NCBI GenBank assembly: GCA_017646545.1
Contig: JAGCMI010000118.1
Coordinates: forward strand, 1 to 12,956
Reading direction: 5' to 3'
Length of the DNA stretch: 12,956 bases
Origin: Oscillospiraceae bacterium
GTDB taxonomy: Bacteria > Bacillota > Clostridia > Oscillospirales > Oscillospiraceae
Shown piece by piece: positions 1-7,448 of the stretch (position 1 is the stretch's first letter; the number at the start of each line of letters is the position of its first letter). The notes under the pieces are model-generated. The model was not told the DNA's origin. It searched no databases and worked only from the letters and a program-made list of their open reading frames with translations. The position numbers and the translations under genes were made by a program.

Positions 1-430
1 CTGCATTGACCCGACGGATCTGATCGGCCGTATGCGCAGGCACACGAATCATGCTGCTTTGATTTTCCCAATACCGTTTCACACCCTGCCGGATCCAGAG
101 CGCGGCATAGGTGGCAAAACGGCAATCTTTTGTATAGTCATATTTCTTGGCTGCGGCCAGCAGACCAATGCAGCCCTCTTGGATCAGATCCAGCAGCGGA
201 ACACCACGACCGGAATACTCCTTCGCCACCGATACCACCAAACGCAAATTGGCATTGACCAGTTGACGGATGGCCTCCTCATCGCCTTCGGCACAGCGCT
301 TGGCCAACTCCATCTCCTGCTGGGGTGACAGCAGCGGAAAAGACCGGATTTCCTGCATGAACTGCTGAATATTCTCTTCTGCGGTTCCACAAGGAACACG
401 ATCCGTTTCCCGGAGCGGTGTATGGGTCAT
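1..430 (-). CDS. Sigma-70 family RNA polymerase sigma factor, N-terminal part (cut by window edge)
   Basis: The first 143 residues of a sigma-70 family factor, which directs RNA polymerase to promoters. The ATG at 430-428 shares one base with the dnaG stop (TGATG), so translation is probably coupled; AAGGA lies about 9 bases upstream. Region 1.1 is absent: only about 17 residues precede region 1.2. Region 2 is clear: NLRLVVSVAKEY (61-72), the core-binding DLIQEG (81-86), and a region 2.3-2.4 segment around FATYAALWIRQGVKR (105-119), followed by IRVPAH as region 3 begins. Position after dnaG is that of the primary sigma factor rpoD/sigA. However, compared with the canonical YATWWIRQAITRA, the equivalent of E. 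coli W433 is Leu111 and of T440 is Lys118, while Tyr108, Trp112 and Gln115 are kept. It may be a divergent primary sigma or a group 2-type alternative factor. Regions 3-4 lie outside the window. Confidence 0.93.
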   Translation of the reverse strand, partial: MTHTPLRETDRVPCGTAEENIQQFMQEIRSFPLLSPQQEMELAKRCAEGDEEAIRQLVNANLRLVVSVAKEYSGRGVPLLDLIQEGCIGLLAAAKKYDYTKDCRFATYAALWIRQGVKRYWENQSSMIRVPAHTADQIRRVNA

Positions 431-2178
431 CACTTCAGTCCTTTTCTCTCCTTGAGTTTGTTCTGCAATGCCAGCAGATCATCGTCGGTATTGACATTTC
501 CAAGCTGGTGTTCACGACGGATGGTTCGGATACAATCTGTCAGCGCATCTTCATTCACAGGGCCATCATGGCGTTGGGTCACACCCACCAGATGGGACAT
601 TTCCTCCGGTGTAAACTCTGATAGCACACCGGGGGCAACCTCTAATCCCTGGAAATAGCGCTGCTTCAACTGGGCAAACGCTCGTCCAAGAACGGGTGCG
701 GAGAACATTTCCTCCGTCAACTCCCCTGCCTTATCAAACAAAGCAGGTTCTGTCATCACCATGGCAAGGACAGCTTCCTCCGCCATGGCAGATTTCATAT
801 TCTTATAGTAGAATGCCCGGGTCTTGGGCTGCAGATTTTTCACCGGCTGCAGGTCCTGCTGTTCCTGCTGCTTCTTTTCCCGGTTGGTGCGGCGCTTGAA
901 CGCCTTTTCCACTTCCAGTTTTACCGCATCATAGCTGATCTTGCCCACTTCCGCCACACGGTGTCCATAGACTTCCCGCTGCACAGCGCTGGGCAATGTG
1001 CAAATCAGCTGGGCTGCCTCCTGAATGAATTTCACCCGCTGCTCATCTTCCCGGGTATCGAACTTACGGTAGATGGCATTGAGCTGGTATTCCACCCGGT
1101 TGGACGACTGCTCCAGCAGCACCTTGAATTTATCGGCGCCAAATTTCTTTAAGTATTCATCCGGATCCTTGGCATCCTTCATACGCAGCACCTTTACCTG
1201 CAAGCCTGCCTTTTCCAGCATGGGAATGGCCCGCTGGGCTGCGCGCTGACCGGCTTCGTCGCCATCGTAGATCAGCACCACCTGCTCGGTGTATTTGCTC
1301 AGCAGGACGGCATGCTCCTCCGTAAGGCTGGTGCCAAGAGAGGCAACCGCACAGTCAAATCCATGTTGGTGCAGGGCGATGGCATCCATATAGCCCTCTA
1401 CCAGAATCAAGTAGCCAAGTTTACTCTTCTTTGCCATATTGAGGCCAAAGAGGTTCTTGCGTTTATTAAAGATCATGGTTTCCGGAGAGTTGAGGTATTT
1501 GGCTGCATTATCATCCTTTTTCATAATGCGGCCGCCAAAGCCGATCACATTTCCCCGCACATCAATGATGGGGAACATCAATCGATCCCGGAAACGATCA
1601 AAGAGATTTCCATTTTTCTTGGATACGGTTACCAAACCGGATTCCTTCAGTTCTTCCTCCGTATAGCCCTTGGCACGCAGCGCTTTCACCATGCTATCCC
1701 AGGTATCGGGCGCATAGCCGATGCCAAAGTTAATCAGGGTGGATTTAGGCATACCGCGCCCCAGGGCATACTCCAGCGCTGCCTTACCGGCAGGCGCATA
1801 GAGCTGGCTATGGTAAAAACGGGCAGCTTCCTTATGCAGCGCCCAAAGGCGCTCCTGCTGGCGGTAGCGGGACTGATACTGCTCATCCTCCGGCACTTCC
1901 AGACCGACCCGCTTTGCCAGCGCGCGGACGGCATCCGGATAGCTAAGCCCCTCCACCTCCATCATAAAGTTTACAACGCCGCCACCTTTATGGCAGCCAA
2001 AGCAATAGTAGATGCCCTTATCGGGCGCAACAGAAAAGGATGCGGTTTTTTCGCCATGGAAGGGGCAAAGACCAAACATATTGGCACCGGCACGCTTCAG
2101 AGAAACATACTGACCCACCACATCTTCAATTGGATTACGAGCGATGAGTTCGTCGATAAATGCAGGTGAAAATGCCAT
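430..2178 (-). CDS. dnaG: DNA primase DnaG
   Basis: Synthesises the RNA primers that start lagging-strand DNA synthesis, working with the replicative helicase. The start at 2178 (MAFSPAF) is chosen because AAGGAG lies 9 bases upstream; an in-frame ATG at 2187 directly abuts that site and is unlikely. The product is 582 residues, near the usual 600. The N-terminal CHC2 zinc-binding domain shows Cys38, His41, Cys59 and Cys62 in the order CPFH...CFGC. The primase core follows, with the TOPRIM glutamate in VEGYMD (Glu261) and the aspartates of YDGDEAG (Asp305, Asp307) that bind magnesium. The last 140 or so residues are helical and charged and should be the helicase-interacting domain, though I see no diagnostic motif. 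It is the fifth gene of the minus-strand operon, 38 bases after the small membrane protein gene, and overlaps the sigma factor start by one base. Confidence 0.98.
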   Translation of the reverse strand: MAFSPAFIDELIARNPIEDVVGQYVSLKRAGANMFGLCPFHGEKTASFSVAPDKGIYYCFGCHKGGGVVNFMMEVEGLSYPDAVRALAKRVGLEVPEDEQYQSRYRQQERLWALHKEAARFYHSQLYAPAGKAALEYALGRGMPKSTLINFGIGYAPDTWDSMVKALRAKGYTEEELKESGLVTVSKKNGNLFDRFRDRLMFPIIDVRGNVIGFGGRIMKKDDNAAKYLNSPETMIFNKRKNLFGLNMAKKSKLGYLILVEGYMDAIALHQHGFDCAVASLGTSLTEEHAVLLSKYTEQVVLIYDGDEAGQRAAQRAIPMLEKAGLQVKVLRMKDAKDPDEYLKKFGADKFKVLLEQSSNRVEYQLNAIYRKFDTREDEQRVKFIQEAAQLICTLPSAVQREVYGHRVAEVGKISYDAVKLEVEKAFKRRTNREKKQQEQQDLQPVKNLQPKTRAFYYKNMKSAMAEEAVLAMVMTEPALFDKAGELTEEMFSAPVLGRAFAQLKQRYFQGLEVAPGVLSEFTPEEMSHLVGVTQRHDGPVNEDALTDCIRTIRREHQLGNVNTDDDLLALQNKLKERKGLK

Positions 2179-2216
2179 GGAAATCATCTCCTTTCTGTGA
2201 TTTTGTGTGATTTAGA

Positions 2217-2663
2217 TTACAGGCGGCGACCCTCGGGTTTCTCTTCCTGCTGGGCATCCTTCTTCTTATCCAGCATCATACCGATCAGCCAGCAAGCGGT
2301 CAACAAAATAGTGACCACCACATTCGGATGCAGAAAGTCGTTTTCAGACTGCACCACATAAGGCGCAGCAGAGAGCGCTGCAGCTGCCAGAGAGGTCCAA
2401 CTGATCATCTTAAAAATGGGATATTTCTTAGAAAAAGCAGCCAGAATGGCCATACCCATGGCAATCAAAGTGACAATGCCTGCCAAAGGAAGACAAGCAG
2501 CGGCAGAATGCTCCAACTGCAGATTGAAGAAATTGAACGCAACCTCCGGGGCTTGAACCAGATCTGCCGCATAATAGCGCACACTGCCGGGCATGGTCTC
2601 AAAAGCGAATGCAGACATCAGCAGCGCAGGCAGGGAGAATTTCCAAAATTTCTGATTTTTCAT
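2217..2663 (-). CDS. Small four-helix membrane protein of unknown function
   Basis: A 148-residue protein I do not recognise. Four hydrophobic stretches are visible at about residues 6-24, 52-77, 82-103 and 110-132. The C-terminal tail is charged (DKKKDAQQEEKPEGRR) and probably cytoplasmic by the positive-inside rule. The first segment could be a signal anchor. There are no obvious catalytic or metal-binding motifs. The start is supported by GAGGTGA 6 bases before the ATG. It sits between dgt (32 bases upstream) and dnaG (38 bases downstream), so it must be co-transcribed with the replication and transcription genes unless an internal promoter exists. That it is a real gene rests on its Shine-Dalgarno site, its fit into the operon and its coherent membrane-protein composition. 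No function can be assigned. Confidence 0.85.
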   Translation of the reverse strand: MKNQKFWKFSLPALLMSAFAFETMPGSVRYYAADLVQAPEVAFNFFNLQLEHSAAACLPLAGIVTLIAMGMAILAAFSKKYPIFKMISWTSLAAAALSAAPYVVQSENDFLHPNVVVTILLTACWLIGMMLDKKKDAQQEEKPEGRRL

Positions 2664-2695
2664 GAAAAATCACCTCAAACAAGGATTATAACACA

Positions 2696-3709
2696 TTATC
2701 CCCGAACATGCCATCCCATGGGGATAAAAATCTGGGAGTATTTATCCACGGCATAGTTATCGGTCATGCCGGCAATATAGTCACAAACAGTACGCTCCAA
2801 GCCTTCAAAGCTCATTTGGGGCAGAAAATCCTCGGGAAGTGCCTCAGGATGGGCGATATAGTATTCAAACAGCTTGGCAAGCATGGTTTTGGCCTTCCCC
2901 TCTTCCCCCTTTGCAACGGGGCTGCGGTAGACCGTTTCAAACATATATGCCCGCAAATCCTTCAATGCCTGATCCACCATAGGAGAAAGCAGGATCTCCC
3001 CTGCCTCCCGGGAGGTCATGATCATATCACACACCAAAGTATCGATCCGCTGGGAGTGATTACGGCCCAGCACATCGGTAATGGCACGGGGAATATCGTT
3101 ATTGGTCAGGATGCCGGCGCGAACGGCATCGTCAATGTCATGGTTGACATAGGCGATACGGTCAGAATGGCGAACGATCTGTCCCTCAAGGGTTTCGGGA
3201 ATACGGGAGCCGGTATGCCCCACGATACCCATACGAACTTCATAGGACAAATTTAGGCCTCTTCCTTCATTTTCCAAATAATCCACCACACGCAGGCTCT
3301 GCTCATTATGCTGGAAGCCACCGGGCATTAGCGCATCGAGCGCCGCTTCACCGGCATGGCCGAAGGGGGTATGCCCCAGATCATGACCCATGGCGATGGC
3401 CTCGGAGAGATCTTCATTCAACCCCAGCGCCCGGGTGATGGTACGGGAAATACGGGTGACCTCCAACGTGTGGGTCAAGCGAGTGCGGTAATGGTCGCCC
3501 TCCGGGTTCAGGAACACCTGGGTTTTGTGCATCAGGCGGCGGAAGGCCTTGGAATGGACGATTTTGTCCGTATCCCGCTGATAGCAGGTGCGAACATCAT
3601 TCTCGCGGAAAACATCTCCATTGGGACGACCCATCGTATGATCCGAAAAAGCTGCCAAGGGATTGAGATTTTTATGTTCTCTGCGTTCCAGTTCTTCCCG
3701 TATGGTCAT
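2696..3709 (-). CDS. dgt: Deoxyguanosinetriphosphate triphosphohydrolase (HD-domain dNTPase)
   Basis: Hydrolyses dGTP, and possibly other dNTPs, to the deoxynucleoside and tripolyphosphate, so adjusting the nucleotide pool used in replication. The product has 337 residues, matching the shorter dGTPase-like type common in Firmicutes rather than the longer E. coli Dgt. The HD metal-binding signature is complete: RLTHTLEV with His80, then MGHDLGHTPFGHAGE with His109-Asp110 and His113/His118, then SDRIAYVNHDIDDAV carrying the last aspartate. FRRLMHKTQVF at 56-66 and GDHYRTR at 71-77 are typical of the family's nucleotide pocket. The start has AAGGAG about 9 bases upstream. It lies 39 bases after the YigZ gene and 32 before the membrane protein gene, in the hflX-dnaG operon. 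Substrate range (dGTP alone or broader, allosterically activated) cannot be read from sequence. Confidence 0.95.
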   Translation of the reverse strand: MTIREELERREHKNLNPLAAFSDHTMGRPNGDVFRENDVRTCYQRDTDKIVHSKAFRRLMHKTQVFLNPEGDHYRTRLTHTLEVTRISRTITRALGLNEDLSEAIAMGHDLGHTPFGHAGEAALDALMPGGFQHNEQSLRVVDYLENEGRGLNLSYEVRMGIVGHTGSRIPETLEGQIVRHSDRIAYVNHDIDDAVRAGILTNNDIPRAITDVLGRNHSQRIDTLVCDMIMTSREAGEILLSPMVDQALKDLRAYMFETVYRSPVAKGEEGKAKTMLAKLFEYYIAHPEALPEDFLPQMSFEGLERTVCDYIAGMTDNYAVDKYSQIFIPMGWHVRG

Positions 3710-3748
3710 GGCGATACACTCCTTTATGTCAGTGAAAAAATCAACGAT

Positions 3749-4378
3749 TTATATGGGAAATGCACGGTATTCTTTTCCGGTTTCCATTCCTTCGATACTG
3801 CCGGCGCTCATGTCCGTCAGCCGATCCAGGAAGGGCTGGGCATTGGCTTCGGGAAACAGAATCTCCAGTTCCACCTCGGCACCAAATTGGGTATCGCGGA
3901 TGATACCACCGAAGGCTTCCACCTCCAGCTTCACCCGTTCGTAATATGTATAGGCAATGGGTACATAAAGCACGGTCCATACCCGCTTCATGCTCTTGCC
4001 CGCAGCATCCACCGCAATTTTGGCACCCTTGGTATAGGCGCGAACCAGGCCGCCCGCACCCAGCAAAATGCCGCCAAAATAGCGGGTCACCACACAAACG
4101 CAATTGTATAAGCCTTCCCGCTGCAGCACCTGCAGCATGGGCATACCGGCGGTGCCGCCGGGTTCTCCATCATCAGAAAAACGGACGGCACCATCTTTGA
4201 TGATATAAGCCCAGCAATTGTGGGTGGCATCATAATGCTGTTTCTTCATTTCCTGGATCTTCTCCAGCGCCGCTTCCTCGGTTTCCACCAGCCAGATACG
4301 ACCGATGAAGCGGGACTTCTTTTCTATAAATTCATCCTCGCCAAAACCGGTTGGCACCAGATACTCGTCCAAGATCAC
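3749..4378 (-). CDS. yigZ: YigZ / IMPACT family protein
   Basis: A 209-residue member of the UPF0029/IMPACT family. The eukaryotic relatives regulate Gcn2 and translation control; the role of the bacterial proteins (E. coli YigZ) is not settled. The N-terminal domain carries the family signature: FIEKKSRFIG near residues 17-26, then the conserved SDDGEPGGTAGMPML and VTRYFGGILLGAGGLVRAY. The C-terminal part is the smaller ferredoxin-like domain. The start is either GTG at 4378, which overlaps the hflX stop as GTGA and sits only 3-4 bases from AAGGA, or TTG at 4372, which has a better 9-base spacing and makes the protein two residues shorter. The overlap points to translational coupling with hflX. 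Pairing with a ribosome-binding GTPase fits a translation-linked role, but that is inference. Confidence 0.93.
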   Translation of the reverse strand: MILDEYLVPTGFGEDEFIEKKSRFIGRIWLVETEEAALEKIQEMKKQHYDATHNCWAYIIKDGAVRFSDDGEPGGTAGMPMLQVLQREGLYNCVCVVTRYFGGILLGAGGLVRAYTKGAKIAVDAAGKSMKRVWTVLYVPIAYTYYERVKLEVEAFGGIIRDTQFGAEVELEILFPEANAQPFLDRLTDMSAGSIEGMETGKEYRAFPI

Positions 4379-5643
4379 ACTTCCTTTGTAATATAGTTTT
4401 TAAGGCGGCCGTAGAGGATATCATCCACCACGGTTTCCACCACGATGCCTTCGCCGGTATAGTCCGTGGACAGCACCTGGGCATTGTTATGCAGGGTTTC
4501 CACCATGCCGCCCATGGAATAAGGCAGGGTCACGGTGATCTGGTGGCGGCTGTGCCCCAAAGCTTTCTCAATGGCTGCCAGCAGGTCCTCCATGCCCATA
4601 CCATGGCGGGCAGACATCTTGACCACATCTTCCCCAATGGGGATATCGGTGGGCTCCACCAGGTCTGCCTTATTGTAGCAGCGCAGCACAGTAGTGCCGG
4701 GTTTTGCCAGCTTGGCGATCAGCTTGTCCACCACTTCGATATGCTCTTCCCGGTTGGGATCGGAGGCATCGATGACATGCAGCAGAAGATCGGCATACTC
4801 CAGCTCTTCCAGCGTAGCGCGGAAGGCATCCACCAGATGGTGGGGCAACTTTGCGATAAATCCGACGGTGTCAGAAAGGATCACATCCAGATTATCGGAC
4901 ACGGTGAGCAAACGGCTGGTGGTATCCAGCGTATCGAAGAGGCGGTTATTGGCAGGAATGCCCGCACCGGTGAGTTTATTCAGCAAGGTGGACTTACCTG
5001 CATTGGTATAGCCCACGATGGCCACCACCGGCATGGAGTTTTTGATACGGCGCTCTCTCTGCACCGCACGAACCTGACGCACCTGCTCCAGTTCACCACG
5101 AAGCCGGTCAATCCGTTCACGGATATGACGACGGTCGCTTTCCAGCTTGGTTTCACCGGGACCACGGGTACCGATACCACCGCCCTGACGGGACAGATTC
5201 TTGCCCATACCGGAAAGACGGGGCAGCAGATATTGGTACTGCGCCAGTTCCACCTGCAGTCTACCCTCTCGGGTCTTGGCACGCTGGGCAAAGATATCCA
5301 AAATCAGCGCGCTGCGATCCAGCACGGGAACACCGATGATCTCTTCCAGCGCACGCATATTGCCGGGGGAAAGTTCATTATCAAAGACCACCATGGTAGA
5401 CTGGGTGAACTCCACCAGCATTTTTACTTCCTGCGCCTTACCCTCGCCAATAAAGCTATGGGCATCGGGGGTTGCGCGGTTTTGCAGCACCTTGCCGGTG
5501 CAGAAACCACCGGCAGTTTCCAAAAGGGCTTCCAGTTCCTCCATGGTTTCTTCCGTGGCAGTCTGGGCCTTGGTAAAGCAGGCGGCATTGAGTCCCACAA
5601 GGACTGCCCGCTCCTGCACATTCTTTTCAAAAATTTCTTCCAT
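4375..5643 (-). CDS. hflX: GTPase HflX
   Basis: Ribosome-associated GTPase that binds the 50S subunit and in several bacteria splits stalled or heat-damaged 70S ribosomes. The 422-residue length is normal. The N-terminal HflX domain (about 1-195) ends in the glycine-rich linker around GGGIGTRGPGETKLE. A TRAFAC-class G domain follows: G1 is GYTNAGKS (211-218), G3 is DTVGF (258-262), and G4 is NKAD (324-327). The helical linker between the domains, rich in Arg and Glu (about 180-200), is typical of the family. The ATG has GAGGAG 5-6 bases upstream. It is the first gene of the operon, with its promoter at 5711-5740 and a leader of about 60 bases; its stop overlaps the YigZ gene start. Confidence 0.97.
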   Translation of the reverse strand: MEEIFEKNVQERAVLVGLNAACFTKAQTATEETMEELEALLETAGGFCTGKVLQNRATPDAHSFIGEGKAQEVKMLVEFTQSTMVVFDNELSPGNMRALEEIIGVPVLDRSALILDIFAQRAKTREGRLQVELAQYQYLLPRLSGMGKNLSRQGGGIGTRGPGETKLESDRRHIRERIDRLRGELEQVRQVRAVQRERRIKNSMPVVAIVGYTNAGKSTLLNKLTGAGIPANNRLFDTLDTTSRLLTVSDNLDVILSDTVGFIAKLPHHLVDAFRATLEELEYADLLLHVIDASDPNREEHIEVVDKLIAKLAKPGTTVLRCYNKADLVEPTDIPIGEDVVKMSARHGMGMEDLLAAIEKALGHSRHQITVTLPYSMGGMVETLHNNAQVLSTDYTGEGIVVETVVDDILYGRLKNYITKEV

Positions 5644-5659
5644 TTTATCTCCTCTGCCG

Positions 5660-5671
5660 GGCGCTTACGCC
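5660..5671 (-). other. Short GC-rich hairpin in the hflX leader
   Basis: GGCG and CGCC arms of 4 bases around a 4-base loop, about 17 bases before the hflX ATG and close to its Shine-Dalgarno site. Just upstream of it in the transcript, the motif TTTTATTGG occurs twice in tandem (about 5671-5689). A weak structural feature; any regulatory role is speculative. Confidence 0.35.
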
Positions 5672-5710
5672 AATAAAAACCAATAAAACAACGCTTTTTC
5701 GTTACAGATT

Positions 5711-5740
5711 ATTATATCACAAATAAACGGGTTTCTGCAA
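5711..5740 (-). promoter_or_regulatory. Promoter of the hflX-dnaG-sigma operon
   Basis: On the minus strand TTGCAG (5740-5735), an 18-base spacer and a perfect TATAAT (5716-5711). The predicted transcript starts near 5704, giving a leader of about 60 bases before hflX. It lies just downstream of the rpmE terminator, so the six-gene operon has its own start. Confidence 0.75.
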
Positions 5741-5754
5741 CATTTTCCCGTAAA

Positions 5755-5796
5755 AAGACAAAAAAAGTTCGTACCGCAAAAGCAGTACGAACTTTT
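5755..5796 (-). terminator. Rho-independent terminator of rpmE
   Basis: A perfect 12-base stem (5763-5774 with 5785-5796) around a 10-base loop, followed on the minus strand by a run of T residues. It begins 6 bases after the rpmE stop. Confidence 0.92.
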
Positions 5797-5801
5797 ATGT
5801 C

Positions 5802-6002
5802 TTACTTCAGGCCGAAACGCTTGTTGAAACGATCGACACGTCCACCGGTGTCAACCAGCTTCTGCTTGCCGGTATAGAAAGGGTGGCACTTGGAGCAGAT
5901 TTCGACACGAATCTCCTTCTTAGTAGAGCCAGTGGTAAAAGTGTTGCCACAAGCGCAACGGATCGTGGTCTGTTCGTACTTGGGATGGATACCTTCCTTC
6001 AT
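5802..6002 (-). CDS. rpmE: 50S ribosomal protein L31, zinc-binding type
   Basis: Ribosomal protein L31 of the large subunit, 66 residues from the ATG at 6002. That start is chosen because GAGGTG lies 6-7 bases upstream and MKEGIHP is the family's conserved beginning; the reading frame stays open further upstream, but that stretch is leader. The zinc-binding type is shown by Cys16, Cys18, Cys36 and Cys39 (CAC and CSKC), followed by the conserved HPFYTGKQK and the C-terminal DRFNKRFG. Zinc-type L31 is often replaced by a cysteine-free paralogue under zinc limitation; no such paralogue is in this window. The gene stands alone, with its own promoter at 6069-6097, a leader of about 60 bases and a strong terminator. 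Confidence 0.98.
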   Translation of the reverse strand: MKEGIHPKYEQTTIRCACGNTFTTGSTKKEIRVEICSKCHPFYTGKQKLVDTGGRVDRFNKRFGLK

Positions 6003-6029
6003 TTTGTTCACCTCTTTCTTATCAGATAA

Positions 6030-6047
6030 AAGGGCATAATAACCCTT
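6030..6047 (-). other. Small hairpin in the rpmE leader
   Basis: Five-base arms AAGGG/CCCTT around an 8-base A/T-rich loop, within the roughly 60-base untranslated leader. It could belong to an autoregulatory leader, since leader motifs have been described for L31 genes in several phyla, but the stem is short and I cannot match it to one. Confidence 0.35.
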
Positions 6048-6068
6048 AGCAATTTCAATCGCTCGGAT

Positions 6069-6097
6069 ATAATAGCACATTGCAAACAGAAATGCAA
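6069..6097 (-). promoter_or_regulatory. Promoter of rpmE
   Basis: Minus strand TTGCAT (6097-6092), a 17-base spacer and TATTAT (6074-6069). The expected transcript start is near 6062. Confidence 0.8.
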
Positions 6098-6128
6098 GTA
6101 CTTTTTTTAATTATTTTGTATTTTTTTA
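6098..6128 (-). promoter_or_regulatory. A/T-rich UP-element-like stretch before the rpmE promoter
   Basis: Directly upstream of the rpmE -35 box, the minus strand has two 7-base A tracts separated by further A/T sequence, about 90 percent A+T in 31 bases. This matches the form of an UP element bound by the RNA polymerase alpha subunit. It also reaches the end of the M29 peptidase gene, which has no hairpin terminator, so that gene may read through into rpmE. Confidence 0.5.
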
Positions 6129-7349
6129 GAAAGCCCAGTTACCGTTGCGGAAAATGGGAACAACCTTGCCGTCAGCGCAGATGGCATCGATGTTCATGGT
6201 GTCGCAACCGATCATGAAGTCCACATGGATCATGGACTCGTTGATGCCCAGAGCCTTGCACTCGGCATTGGTCTTGTTGTGGCAGTCACGGATGGTATCG
6301 TTGAAGCCACGGCCAACAGCCAGGTGGCAGACAGCATTCTCATCGAAGAGGGTGTTGTAGAACAGCAGGTCGGTCTGGTTGATGGGGCTGGTCTGAGGAA
6401 CCAGAGCGCACTCGCCCAGGTAGCCGGCGCCATCGTCCATGGTGACCATCTGCTTCAGCAACTCCTCACCCTTCTGGGCGCCCACTTCAACAGCCTTGCC
6501 GCCCTCAAAGCGCATCCAGAAGTTCTCGATCAGCTGACCCTGGTAGGACAGAGGCTTGGTGGAGTAAACAATACCCTCTGCCTCACCCTTCATGGGAGAG
6601 ATGAAGCACTCCTCGGTGGGAATGTTGGGATTGAAGTAAACGCCGGACTTGGTGGTCTCACCGCCGCCGCAGAAGATGGCTTCGGGGATCATGCCAACGG
6701 TCAGGTCGGTGCCGTTGTCAGCGGTATAGTGCAGCTGCTTGATGCCCAGATTGTTCAGATAGTCGCAACGGGCCAGCAGGTCAGCATTGTGCTCGTTCCA
6801 TGCCTGGATGGAGTCCTCGCAAACACGGGAAGTGGACAAAATAGCCTCCCACAGCTTCTCCATAGCAACGGAGGTACGCTCACCGGGGAACACCTTCTTT
6901 GCCCAAGCCTTGCCGGGAACAGCGGCGATACACCACTGCTGCTTGCCGTCCATCTGCTCGGAGTAGGGCTTCATGATGGGGTAAACCATCTGGCTGGACT
7001 TTGCCATCTTCTCTCTGTTGATGCCCTTCAGACCATCGGGGTCAGCAGAGGACAGATGAATACGGGCAGGAATGGTTTCGCAGTAGTGCTTCTGGCGCTC
7101 GATCTGCCAATCCTGCACAGTACCCAGAGTCTTCAGGCTCTGATAGCGGTAGTGCAGCTTGGTCAGAGGCTGGTAGTTCCACTCGACGGTGACCTTACGG
7201 GCCTTTGCCTTATAGCACTCTTCCACCAGCAGCTGAACGAACTCGGGCTGATCCAGACCGGCATGGATGATGACATCCTGACCCTTCTGGACATTGGCAC
7301 CCACGCGGGCGATGAGCTTTGCGTATTCACGCAGAACAGTCTTTTTCAT
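6126..7349 (-). CDS. M29-family metallo-aminopeptidase
   Basis: A 407-residue cytoplasmic leucyl-type aminopeptidase of the thermophilic aminopeptidase family (PepS/AmpS/AmpT), which removes N-terminal residues from peptides using two metal ions. The start is the ATG at 7349 (MKKTVLREYAKLIARVG), with AAGGAG about 9-10 bases upstream; the frame is open 57 bases further but without a ribosome site. The N-terminal half is the family's substrate-entry domain. The C-terminal half carries the conserved metal-site motifs in order: NIPTEECF, YLGECALV, NTLFDENA, CHLAVG and IHVDFMIG, providing the expected Glu, Glu, His, Tyr-region, His and Asp positions. It has its own promoter at 7385-7413, back to back with that of the homocysteine methyltransferase gene. 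No terminator follows. Substrate preference is not readable from sequence. Confidence 0.95.
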   Translation of the reverse strand: MKKTVLREYAKLIARVGANVQKGQDVIIHAGLDQPEFVQLLVEECYKAKARKVTVEWNYQPLTKLHYRYQSLKTLGTVQDWQIERQKHYCETIPARIHLSSADPDGLKGINREKMAKSSQMVYPIMKPYSEQMDGKQQWCIAAVPGKAWAKKVFPGERTSVAMEKLWEAILSTSRVCEDSIQAWNEHNADLLARCDYLNNLGIKQLHYTADNGTDLTVGMIPEAIFCGGGETTKSGVYFNPNIPTEECFISPMKGEAEGIVYSTKPLSYQGQLIENFWMRFEGGKAVEVGAQKGEELLKQMVTMDDGAGYLGECALVPQTSPINQTDLLFYNTLFDENAVCHLAVGRGFNDTIRDCHNKTNAECKALGINESMIHVDFMIGCDTMNIDAICADGKVVPIFRNGNWAF

Positions 7350-7384
7350 AGGATAATTCTCCTTATTTTTATGTTTCAAGAGGT

Positions 7385-7413
7385 ATTTTAACAGATAAAT
7401 GGTCATCCGTCAA
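7385..7413 (-). promoter_or_regulatory. Promoter of the M29 aminopeptidase gene
   Basis: Minus strand TTGACG (7413-7408), a 17-base spacer and TAAAAT (7390-7385). The leader is short, about 30 bases. Its -35 box is six bases from that of the divergent promoter. Confidence 0.78.
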
Positions 7414-7419
7414 TCATTC

Positions 7420-7448
7420 TTGCATTATTTTGCCGCAAGGTATATAAT
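7420..7448 (+). promoter_or_regulatory. Promoter of the homocysteine S-methyltransferase gene
   Basis: TTGCAT (7420-7425), a 17-base spacer and a perfect TATAAT (7443-7448). The predicted leader of about 38 bases is too short for a SAM riboswitch or a T-box, the usual controls of methionine genes in Firmicutes. Confidence 0.82.

Noticed and set aside
2179..2187. Upstream ATG for dnaG, adding three residues
   Set aside because: It directly abuts the GGAG site, leaving no room for ribosome spacing; the ATG at 2178 is spaced correctly.
4351..5676. A 441-residue plus-strand open frame opposite hflX
   Set aside because: It is a long histidine- and glutamine-rich shadow; hflX on the other strand has all GTPase motifs and a ribosome site.
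5901..5907. TGTCGAA (0A box) on the minus strand within rpmE
   Set aside because: A single heptamer inside conserved ribosomal protein codons; about one or two chance hits are expected in a window of this size.
6225..7391. A 388-residue plus-strand open frame opposite the M29 aminopeptidase
   Set aside because: It is a shadow of a well-supported metallopeptidase, with no ribosome site and no recognisable domain.
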